Origin: Hyphomicrobiales bacterium
Lineage (GTDB): Bacteria; Pseudomonadota; Alphaproteobacteria; Rhizobiales; Afifellaceae
Length of the DNA: 5,978 bases
NCBI GenBank assembly: GCA_013812985.1
Contig: JACCSN010000595.1
Span: 1-5,978 of the forward strand
Reading direction: 5' to 3'
Shown here: piece after piece, positions 1 through 5,635 of the stretch
Position numbering within the stretch: position 1 is the first letter of the stretch
How the letters are laid out: the number at the start of each line of letters is the position of its first letter
Notes under the pieces: model-generated
Told to the model about the DNA's origin: nothing
What the model saw: only the letters and a program-made list of their open reading frames with translations
Databases searched by the model: none
Position numbers and translations under genes: made by a program

Positions 1-151
1 CGGTTTGTGACGCTCATTGCATGCAGCCGGGCCGACTTCCCGCTGGCCTCCCCTCACGCTCGTCTCTCGAAGCTGTGATCGCGCCGCAGTCTCGCCCGCG
101 ACGGAGCCTCTAGTTGCCGGACGTTACAATGAACCCAGCTCGATCAGCAGC

Positions 152-156
152 AGGAG
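152..156 (+). promoter_or_regulatory. Ribosome binding site of the hydrolase gene
   Basis: AGGAG sits 7 nt before the GTG at 164. It supports that start over the in-frame ATGs at 17 and 206. The flanking stretch 1-163 otherwise shows no gene I can support. TACAAT at 125-130 resembles a -10 box, but no -35 lies at the right distance. Confidence 0.6.
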
Positions 157-163
157 ATCGCCG

Positions 164-1060
164 GTGAACGAAAGTCCGAAAATCACGCCCGAAATCACCC
201 AGGAGATGGTGCGCATTTATGACGACTACACGCATCTGACGCTCGACCGTCGCGACTTCATGGGGAAGCTCTCCAAGTTGGCCGGCTCAACGGCGGCGGC
301 GGCGGCGATCGTGCCGCTTTTGGAGGCGTCAAAGGCCAGCGCTGCGATCGTGCCGGAGAACGATGCGCGCCTCACCGCCGAGACGATCACCTGGCCGGGC
401 GCGGAAGGCGTCACCATGTCGGGCTACCTGGTCATGCCAAAGGACGCATCCGGGCCGCTCCCCGCGGTCATCGTGATCCATGAGAATCGCGGGCTGAACG
501 CGCACATCAAGGATGTGACCCGGCGCATGGCGCTGGAAGGCTTCCTCGCTCTCGCCCCGGATTTCCTGTCGCCGGCCGGCGGGACGCCAGAGGACGAGGA
601 CAAGGCCCGCGACATGATCCAGGCGCTTGACCGGCCCCAGACAATCGCCAATTCGGTTGCCACCGTCGGGTTCCTGAAAGGGCATGAGCGCGGCAACGGC
701 AATGTCGGCACGATCGGCTTCTGCTGGGGCGGCGGGATGGTCAACCAGACCGCCGTCGAGGCCGGCGCCGACCTCGCCGGCGGCGTCGCCTATTACGGCC
801 AGGCGCCGGAGCCCGGCCAGGTCGCCCAGATCGAGGCGAAGATGCTCCTGCATTATGCGGGGCTCGACGAGCGGATCAACGCCGGCATCCCCGGTTACGA
901 GGAGGCGCTGAAGGCGGCCGGCGTCGAATATCAGTTGCATATTTACGAGGGCGCCAACCACGCCTTCAACAACGACACCGCTTCCGCCCGCTACAGCAAG
1001 GAAGCGGCCGACCTCGCCTGGTCGCGGACGGTCGAGTTCCTGAAGGCCGCGCTTGCGTAA
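164..1060 (+). CDS. Tat-exported dienelactone hydrolase family protein (YghX-like)
   Basis: Alpha/beta hydrolase of the dienelactone hydrolase (DLH) family, 298 aa from the GTG at 164. That start is chosen because AGGAG lies 7 nt upstream; an in-frame ATG at 17 adds 49 residues of non-conserved-looking sequence, and the ATG at 206 has no spacer after its AGGAG. Residues 27-36 (LDRRDFMGKL) followed by an Ala-rich hydrophobic stretch and ASKASA (55-60) form a Tat signal, so the enzyme probably folds in the cytoplasm and acts in the periplasm. The nucleophile elbow GFCWGG gives Cys187, with Asp235 (GLDERIN) and His266 (ANHAF). The spacings of 48 and 31 residues match classical DLH (Cys123/Asp171/His202, recalled from the literature). 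HENRG (106-110) is the usual N-terminal motif of the YghX-like branch. The family cleaves lactones or esters; the substrate here is unknown. The gene leads a probable two-gene unit with the flavoprotein downstream. Confidence 0.9.
   Translation: MNESPKITPEITQEMVRIYDDYTHLTLDRRDFMGKLSKLAGSTAAAAAIVPLLEASKASAAIVPENDARLTAETITWPGAEGVTMSGYLVMPKDASGPLPAVIVIHENRGLNAHIKDVTRRMALEGFLALAPDFLSPAGGTPEDEDKARDMIQALDRPQTIANSVATVGFLKGHERGNGNVGTIGFCWGGGMVNQTAVEAGADLAGGVAYYGQAPEPGQVAQIEAKMLLHYAGLDERINAGIPGYEEALKAAGVEYQLHIYEGANHAFNNDTASARYSKEAADLAWSRTVEFLKAALA
293..307 (+). repeat. (GCG)5 trinucleotide repeat
   Basis: Five consecutive GCG codons encode Ala44-Ala48 in the hydrophobic core of the hydrolase's Tat signal. 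Gain or loss of a unit would keep the frame and only change the length of the hydrophobic region. Confidence 0.7.
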
Positions 1061-1077
1061 GGGCTAGGCACACCCCC

Positions 1078-1123
1078 CTCCCGCGGCTAGAGCTGTTCCG
1101 ACGGCATCATCCCGCCGCGGGAG
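1078..1123 (+). promoter_or_regulatory. Inverted repeat covering the flavoprotein RBS
   Basis: CTCCCGCGGC at 1078-1087 is perfectly complementary to GCCGCGGGAG at 1114-1123, with a 26-nt loop. The right arm contains GGGAG (1119-1123), the likely Shine-Dalgarno sequence 5 nt before the ATG at 1129. In the mRNA the folded form would hide the RBS. No T-run follows, so it is not a standard intrinsic terminator. The pairing is seen directly; any regulatory role is inference, and chance pairing is possible in such GC-rich sequence. Confidence 0.35.
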
Positions 1124-1128
1124 AGAAC

Positions 1129-1779
1129 ATGGGACCGAACGGCAACGGCGCCGGGCCGCGCTTTCACAACGTGATCACGACCGAAGCGGAGCTTCGCGCG
1201 GTCATCGGCGAGGCGAGCGATCTCGTCTGGAACAAGGTGATCGCGCAGGTCGACGACCACTGCCGGCAGTTCATCGCCAAGTCGCCCTTCCTGCTGATCG
1301 CCAGCAGCGATTCCTCGGGCATCCTTGACGTGTCTCCGAAGGGCGATCCCGCCGGCTTCGTCAAGGTCTTGGACGACCATACGCTCGTAATCCCCGACCG
1401 GCTGGGCAACCGCCGCGTCGACACGTTCCGCAACGTGCTGCAGAACCCGAACGTCGGGCTGATCTTCCTCGTCCCCGGCCGGCGCGACACGCTGCGCATC
1501 AGCGGTAAGGCCCGGATCGTGCGCGACGCGAGCCTCCTTGCCACGATGGCGATCAAGGGCCGCGCCCCCGATCTCGCCTTGGTGCTGCATGTCGAGCGGG
1601 CGCTCTTCCATTGCGCGAAAAGCGTGATCCGTTCGAGCCTTTGGGACCCTGCCGGCTGGCCCGACGCCACCGGCGTGTCGAGCCCGGCCGAATCGCTCCT
1701 CGCGCATGCCCGGCCTGAGGGCAGTGTCGCCGACATGCAGAAGCTGATCGACGACGATATTCGCGAGCGGCTTTATTGA
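1129..1779 (+). CDS. PPOX-type FMN-binding flavoprotein (MSMEG_1061-like)
   Basis: A 216-aa protein of the pyridoxamine 5'-phosphate oxidase-like split-barrel superfamily, most like the group annotated as MSMEG_1061-family FMN-dependent PPOX-type flavoproteins. Visible family marks are FLLIASSDSSGILDVSPKGD (54-73), the first barrel strands; IPDRLGNRRVDTFRNVL (88-104), the expected FMN-phosphate contact region; NPNVGLIFLVPGRRDTLRI (106-124); and HVERALFHCAKSVIRSSLW (154-172), the conserved C-terminal block. No signal peptide or membrane segment is seen, so it is cytoplasmic, probably a homodimer with FMN at the interface. The start at 1129 has GGGAG 5 nt upstream. It is probably cotranscribed with the hydrolase, 68 nt upstream. 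The physiological substrate is not predictable; family members reduce or oxidise diverse small molecules and it should not be called PdxH. It ends 27 nt from the convergent DUF2066 gene. Confidence 0.87.
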   Translation: MGPNGNGAGPRFHNVITTEAELRAVIGEASDLVWNKVIAQVDDHCRQFIAKSPFLLIASSDSSGILDVSPKGDPAGFVKVLDDHTLVIPDRLGNRRVDTFRNVLQNPNVGLIFLVPGRRDTLRISGKARIVRDASLLATMAIKGRAPDLALVLHVERALFHCAKSVIRSSLWDPAGWPDATGVSSPAESLLAHARPEGSVADMQKLIDDDIRERLY

Positions 1780-1806
1780 CAGCGAGATAAGCTGGGGCTA
1801 GTCGGC

Positions 1807-2634
1807 CTAATTTGGAGCTCCATGCCCGGACAGGATCTGCGCGGCGCCGCGCATCGCGCTGCGGAATGCCTCGTCGAAGCTGACGCCGCGAATCTGCCAA
1901 TGATAGGTATGGCCTTCTGAGGCAAGGCGCCAGCCGGCGATCCAGCCGAGCGCCTCATCGCTCCAGACCAACTTGCCGGCCAGAGCCAGATCGCCGCCGA
2001 CCGCCTTTGCCACCGTGTCGAGCATTGCAAGATCAGCCGCCGGCAAGTTCTGATAAGTTATGCCTGCTTGGATCAGCGCTGCCTGGTCCGGCACGGCCAT
2101 CGGCATTCCGAGCCGCTCCGCCGCTGCAGACAGCGCGTCCCGCTGGTCGCGGCCGCGATCGCCGTCAATAGCGAGCATGTAGGTCGTCGCCCCGTTGTCC
2201 ACGCCGAGGAACACGACGACGCGCGGCCGCGCCGCGGTCCACGGCTTGCGCCCAAGCGACCGCAGCGCCGCATCGACCTTTTGCGGATGAAAGCGGACCG
2301 CAAGATCATAGGGCCGGTCGCGCGTGCCCTGTTCGTCGTGGACCGGAATGCCCGCCATCCGGTCGCGATAGCGGAACTCGCGGACGAACGCACCGACCTG
2401 GCGAGCCATCGTGTCCAGGCGCGGGTCGCCGACCAGCGTGGGGTCGCCAGAGACCTTGACCAACAGGTCTTTCAACGCCTGTGCGAGGCCTGCGACCCGG
2501 TTCTCCTCTCCCTGACCGGTGACGATCGTTTGCGCCTGATACAGGTTTTCGGCATCGGCCGTGCCGCAAGCAAGCATGAGCAACAGCGCCAGCAGCTGCG
2601 CGACCACACTGACATGTCTCAAGGAGCTGCTCAT
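1807..2634 (-). CDS. DUF2066 domain-containing protein, exported
   Basis: A 275-aa protein recognised as the DUF2066 family by its overall pattern: a mature N-terminus starting NLYQAQTIVTGQG, then ALKDLLVKVSGDPTL (53-67), RYRDRMAGIPVHDEQGTRDR (88-107), PYDLAVRF (108-115), and RPRVVVFLGVD (136-146) opening the C-terminal half. Residues 1-28 form a signal peptide with a hydrophobic core (VVAQLLALLLMLA) and a cleavage-like TADA-EN end. Cys23 gives only a poor lipobox (MLAC), so signal peptidase I is preferred. The protein is therefore periplasmic or envelope-associated. Function is unknown for the family. The ATG at 2634 has only a weak GGA upstream, but it precedes the signal peptide directly. 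It lies 115 nt downstream of the CDF gene on the same strand and may be read from that transcript or from its own weak promoter in the gap. Confidence 0.82.
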   Translation of the reverse strand: MSSSLRHVSVVAQLLALLLMLACGTADAENLYQAQTIVTGQGEENRVAGLAQALKDLLVKVSGDPTLVGDPRLDTMARQVGAFVREFRYRDRMAGIPVHDEQGTRDRPYDLAVRFHPQKVDAALRSLGRKPWTAARPRVVVFLGVDNGATTYMLAIDGDRGRDQRDALSAAAERLGMPMAVPDQAALIQAGITYQNLPAADLAMLDTVAKAVGGDLALAGKLVWSDEALGWIAGWRLASEGHTYHWQIRGVSFDEAFRSAMRGAAQILSGHGAPN

Positions 2635-2644
2635 CGAGTCCGGA

Positions 2645-2658
2645 GAGCCTCATGGCTC
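2645..2658 (-). promoter_or_regulatory. Small hairpin in the DUF2066 leader
   Basis: GAGCC and GGCTC form a perfect 5-bp stem with a 4-nt loop, ending 10 nt before the DUF2066 start codon. It could affect ribosome access, but a stem this short is easily found by chance. Confidence 0.2.
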
Positions 2659-2741
2659 AGGCAGATGTAACTGGCCAATCGGGGCTCGTCGAGCGACGGC
2701 ATTCTGCAATTTTAAGGTATGACGGACCGCGTGCTTTCAAC

Positions 2742-2762
2742 AAAGGCGGTCAACCCGCCCTT
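2742..2762 (-). terminator. Weak hairpin at the CDF stop codon
   Basis: On the minus strand AAGGGCGG pairs with CCGCCTTT (8 pairs, one G-T wobble) around a 5-nt GTTGA loop that contains the TGA stop of the CDF gene. It is followed by GTT instead of a proper T-run. It may give partial termination or 3'-end protection between the CDF and DUF2066 genes; strong termination is unlikely. Confidence 0.3.
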
Positions 2763-4120
2763 GCCGGCTCGGCATGGATGACGATCCGCGCGATCTCCGG
2801 AAGACGCAGCTTCACCAACCGCTCCAGATCGTCCACGCGGCGATGCACACTCTCAACCGTCCCGGATGGATCAAGCCGGCAATGGGCGACCAGAACGTAA
2901 CCACGCCCGCTCTGCCGCAGCCGCACATCGTGCACGTCCGAGAGGCCGTCGATCTCGCGCGCGGCGTCTTCCAGCGCGGCGATGTAGCTCGCCCGCAACG
3001 CCCCGGAGGCCTCCACGGCGTCGGTCACTTCCGGCTCCAGCGGCTCGATGTGAATCTCGATCTCCGTCGATGCACCAAACTCGCGACAGATCGCCGCCTC
3101 CAACCGGTCGGCGATCGCATGCGCTTCGGCGAGCGGCAGCGCGCCGTCGACTTCCAGGTCGAGCGCCAGGGCCAGCTGCTCGTCCACGTGTTGCACGGTG
3201 ACGTGGTGCACGGCGACCCGCTCGCGGAGCGCCACCAGCAGAACGCGGTCTAGCACCGTCTCATCGCTCGGCGAACACGGGACGGACTGCACGGCTACCT
3301 CGGCGCCGGGGAGCACGGCCTGAACCGCCTCGACCACATTAGCCTTCACTTCCGCCGCTTGCTCCAGGCCGAGGGAGCGAGGCGCCTGGATCGTCAGTTC
3401 CACGAAATGGCGCGGCCCGACGGAGCGCAAACGCACATTCGCGACGCCCAGCACGCCTGCTACCGCGCCGACCCGCTCGGACACGATGTTGGCGACGCCT
3501 TCCGGCGCCCGGTCGACCAGGGCGTTCACCGTCTGGAACAAGAGGCGCAACGCAAGCACAGCGATCAGCACGGCGACGGCCATCGCCGCGGCTGCGTCTC
3601 CCCACCAGTAGCCGAGCGCGACCAGGCCGAAGCCCCCCAGCACGGCGAAGGACGAGAACACGTCGGATGCGAAGTGCAGCGAATCCGCCTCGAGGGCGGC
3701 GCTCTGCGTTGCGCGGCCGACGCGCTTGAGCTCGCCCGCCCGCCAGGTGTTGACGCCAATCTCGACAAGGAGCGCGGCCACCGCGATCCAGCTCAAGGCA
3801 GGCGGCTCGTCGCCCGTTCGGATGCGGCCGGTCGCCGCCACCATCACGCCGCCCGCCAGGAGCAGGAGCAGCGTCGCTTCGGCGAGCGCGGCGACATTCT
3901 CGAACTTGCCGTGGCCGTAAGGGTGCGACGCGTCCGGCGGGCGGTCGCCCCAGCGCACGGCGGCCCAGGTCATGCCGGTGGCGAGGAAATCGACGCCGGA
4001 ATGCAGCGCGTCGGTGATTAGCGCCAGGCTGCCGATGGCCAAGCCGATGACGAGCTTCACCCCGGCCAGAACAAGGCTCGCCACGAGCGAGATGACGGCG
4101 GTGCGCTCTTTCAGGGTCAT
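2750..4120 (-). CDS. Cation diffusion facilitator transporter with extended C-terminus
   Basis: A 456-aa inner-membrane metal/proton antiporter of the CDF family. The start at 4120 is preferred because the protein then opens MTLKERTAV directly before TM1 and has GGAA 7 nt upstream; the frame is open to an ATG at 4291, which would add 57 Arg-rich residues. Transmembrane segments lie near 8-30, 32-56, 78-98, 108-124, 148-170 and 174-197. The metal site is H40xxxD44 in TM2 and H149xxxD153 in TM5, the tetrahedral arrangement typical of Zn-type CDFs. HPYGHGKFE (66-74) is the family signature after TM2. About 250 cytoplasmic residues follow, against about 90 in a usual 300-aa CDF. They appear to hold three consecutive ferredoxin-like dimerisation units, near 206-281, 287-360 and 375-452. 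The middle one is the most canonical (LEVDGALPLAEAHAIADRLE, then EIHIEP). Export of Zn(II) or a similar divalent ion is the likely role. Confidence 0.9.
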   Translation of the reverse strand: MTLKERTAVISLVASLVLAGVKLVIGLAIGSLALITDALHSGVDFLATGMTWAAVRWGDRPPDASHPYGHGKFENVAALAEATLLLLLAGGVMVAATGRIRTGDEPPALSWIAVAALLVEIGVNTWRAGELKRVGRATQSAALEADSLHFASDVFSSFAVLGGFGLVALGYWWGDAAAAMAVAVLIAVLALRLLFQTVNALVDRAPEGVANIVSERVGAVAGVLGVANVRLRSVGPRHFVELTIQAPRSLGLEQAAEVKANVVEAVQAVLPGAEVAVQSVPCSPSDETVLDRVLLVALRERVAVHHVTVQHVDEQLALALDLEVDGALPLAEAHAIADRLEAAICREFGASTEIEIHIEPLEPEVTDAVEASGALRASYIAALEDAAREIDGLSDVHDVRLRQSGRGYVLVAHCRLDPSGTVESVHRRVDDLERLVKLRLPEIARIVIHAEPARAG

Positions 4121-4244
4121 TCTGCCGTTCCGTAGCCTGCAATTCAGCTCTCGGCGCCTGACGATCGGAAGTCTGAAACGTCGCCTCTCCCCGCTGCAAA
4201 CCGCCGTGTTCTGGACCGGCCGTTCGCGCGCATGGAGGAGCGGG

Positions 4245-4272
4245 CCTATACCGGAGGACGCCCTTGGGGCAA
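4245..4272 (-). promoter_or_regulatory. Candidate CDF promoter
   Basis: On the minus strand TTGCCC (4272-4267) and TATAGG (4250-4245) are separated by 16 nt. Transcription would start near 4238, giving a leader of roughly 118 nt before the CDF ATG. The match is by eye and imperfect, but it is the best sigma70-like pair I see in the 240-nt divergent spacer. Confidence 0.25.
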
Positions 4273-4291
4273 GATGACCAAATCGTAACAC
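4264..4291 (+). promoter_or_regulatory. Candidate RND operon promoter
   Basis: TTGGGG (4264-4269) and TAACAC (4286-4291) are separated by 16 nt. Its -35 box overlaps that of the candidate CDF promoter on the other strand. It would give a leader of about 60 nt before the adaptor ATG at 4361. The -10 match is poor, so this is tentative. No clear palindromic operator was found around it. Confidence 0.2.
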
Positions 4292-4360
4292 GTCAACTGC
4301 GACGGAAAACCCAGCGGCTTGGCGTTGAAGCTCTGAACTTCGCCCGGTTCGTCTCGCCAG

Positions 4361-5632
4361 ATGTCATTCTTCAAGCAGCTTGTCATATGCCTCGTTCTTG
4401 TCGCCGGCGCCGGCGCGGGTTGGTATGTGTACCAGAACCCGCAAATTACCGGGCTGGCTCGAGAGACCGCCGAAGGACCAGGAGCGGCCGGCGGCCGCGG
4501 TCCGACCGTCGCCGGAGGAGGTGAGCGCGGCCCAGGCGCGGGCAGCCGGGGCTTCGGCGCCAACCGCATTCCGGGACTTATGGGCGGCGGCGGCGCGGTC
4601 AATGTGATTACCGCGCCGGTGGAAACCGACGCCGGCGGCGAGACGGTTGTGGCGCTCGGAACCGCCAGAGCGGCGCGTTCCGTCACGCTGTTCCCGCAAG
4701 TCACAGGCGTTGTCACGGAAATCCTGTTCCGGCCTGGCCAAGCTATCGACGAGGGCGCGGCCCTGGTTCGACTGCAGGACGACGAGCAGCAAGTCGCGGT
4801 TGACCGGGCGCGTGTGACGTTAGAGCAGACGCGCGAGACTTTGGAGCGATCCCAGGCGCTGGCCAAGTCCAAGACGATCACGGCCGTTGCCCTGTCGGAT
4901 GCCGAAACGGCGGCCCAGCTCGCCGAGATCGAAGTCCGGAGCGCCGAGATTGCTCTCGATCGCCACACAGTCACAGCCCCGTTCTCCGGCGTGATCGGGC
5001 TTACCGATGTCGCCGTCGGCGACCTGGTCACAAGCACCACTGAAATCGCCACGCTCGACGACCTCGCCACGCTCAACGTGCGCTTCGAGGTTCCGGAGCG
5101 GTGGGCGGGCCGCATCGCGCCGGACCAGCCGATCTCCGCGACGCCGCAAGGCATGCCGGGGTCGAAGCTCTCGGGCCGTGTCAGCGGAATCGACAACCGC
5201 GTCGACGAGACCACCCGGACGCTGCTCTTGGAAGCGGAGCTGGAGAATCCAGGCGAGGTGTTGAAGCCGGGCATGGCGGTCTCGGTCTCGCTCGACTTTG
5301 ATACCGACCAGCAGCTGGCGGTGCCGACGCTCGCCGTGCAGTGGGACCGCCGCGGCTCCTTCGTCTGGAGGGTGACCGAGGGCGCGGCCGAACGCGCCGG
5401 GATCGCCATCATCCGCCGGCAGAGCGGTATTGTCATCGTGCAGGGCGACATCGCCGCTGGCGACCGTATCGTGGTGGAGGGCATCCAGCGGCTGCGGCCC
5501 GGCGCCAAGGTCGCGGAGGTCGGCGAAGCGCCGGACGCGCCCGGCGGCGACCTCGGCGGCGTCGGCCCGGCCGGCGAGCCCAACCCTGCGTTAAGCGGCG
5601 GAACCGGCGAGCTCCGCCCGGCGCGGAGCTGA
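4361..5632 (+). CDS. RND efflux pump periplasmic adaptor (HlyD/MFP family)
   Basis: A 423-aa membrane fusion protein that links an RND permease to an outer-membrane channel. Residues 5-24 are a single hydrophobic anchor with no lipobox-type cleavage site, so it is probably tethered to the inner membrane. A Gly/Pro-rich spacer (about 38-79) follows. The barrel-sandwich (lipoyl-like) domain is split into 106-140 (FPQVTGVVTEILFRPGQAID) and 202-232 (HTVTAPFSGVIGLTDVAVGD). Between them a helical hairpin at about 141-200 would contact the outer-membrane channel. The beta-barrel is about 236-315 (RVSGIDNRVDETTRTLLLEA, then LKPGMAVSVSL) and the membrane-proximal domain about 318-387. The tail (388-423) is Gly/Pro-rich and likely disordered. 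The ATG at 4361 is the only sensible start: an in-frame TGA at 4334 precedes it with no start codon between, yet no good Shine-Dalgarno sequence is visible. Three nt separate it from the permease gene. Confidence 0.93.
   Translation: MSFFKQLVICLVLVAGAGAGWYVYQNPQITGLARETAEGPGAAGGRGPTVAGGGERGPGAGSRGFGANRIPGLMGGGGAVNVITAPVETDAGGETVVALGTARAARSVTLFPQVTGVVTEILFRPGQAIDEGAALVRLQDDEQQVAVDRARVTLEQTRETLERSQALAKSKTITAVALSDAETAAQLAEIEVRSAEIALDRHTVTAPFSGVIGLTDVAVGDLVTSTTEIATLDDLATLNVRFEVPERWAGRIAPDQPISATPQGMPGSKLSGRVSGIDNRVDETTRTLLLEAELENPGEVLKPGMAVSVSLDFDTDQQLAVPTLAVQWDRRGSFVWRVTEGAAERAGIAIIRRQSGIVIVQGDIAAGDRIVVEGIQRLRPGAKVAEVGEAPDAPGGDLGGVGPAGEPNPALSGGTGELRPARS
5625..5628 (+). promoter_or_regulatory. RBS of the RND permease inside the adaptor gene
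   Basis: GGAG within the last adaptor codons lies 7 nt before the ATG at 5636. This supports that start and suggests translational coupling of adaptor and permease. Confidence 0.55.
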
Positions 5633-5635
5633 TCG

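Noticed and set aside
1..17. Possible start of a leftward gene (minus-strand ATG at 15-17)
   Set aside because: Only a few codons fit in the window and there is no SD upstream, so no gene can be supported.
1087..1707. Open frame of 206 codons on the minus strand opposite the flavoprotein
   Set aside because: Antisense to a well-supported PPOX-type protein, with no domain or convincing RBS.
1814..1821. GGAGCTCC palindrome near the convergent stop codons
   Set aside because: It lies within the last codons of DUF2066, is only 8 bp and has no loop or T-run, so it is not a credible bidirectional terminator.
2068..2670. Open frame of 200 codons on the plus strand opposite DUF2066
   Set aside because: It mirrors the DUF2066 gene, has no recognisable motif and is rich in Arg and Gln; the minus-strand product has a signal peptide and family pattern.
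3359..4021. Open frame of 220 codons on the plus strand opposite the CDF gene
   Set aside because: Composition is Arg/His/Gln-rich and domain-free; the opposite strand encodes clear CDF membrane segments and metal-site motifs.
4121..4291. 57-residue N-terminal extension of the CDF protein from an ATG at 4291
   Set aside because: The extension is Arg-rich, resembles no CDF N-terminus, and would run through the likely promoter region; the ATG at 4120 directly precedes TM1.
4275..4295. TGAC...GTCA arms in the divergent spacer as a regulator operator
   Set aside because: Only the outer four bases pair; the inner bases show no dyad symmetry, which is below what chance would give.
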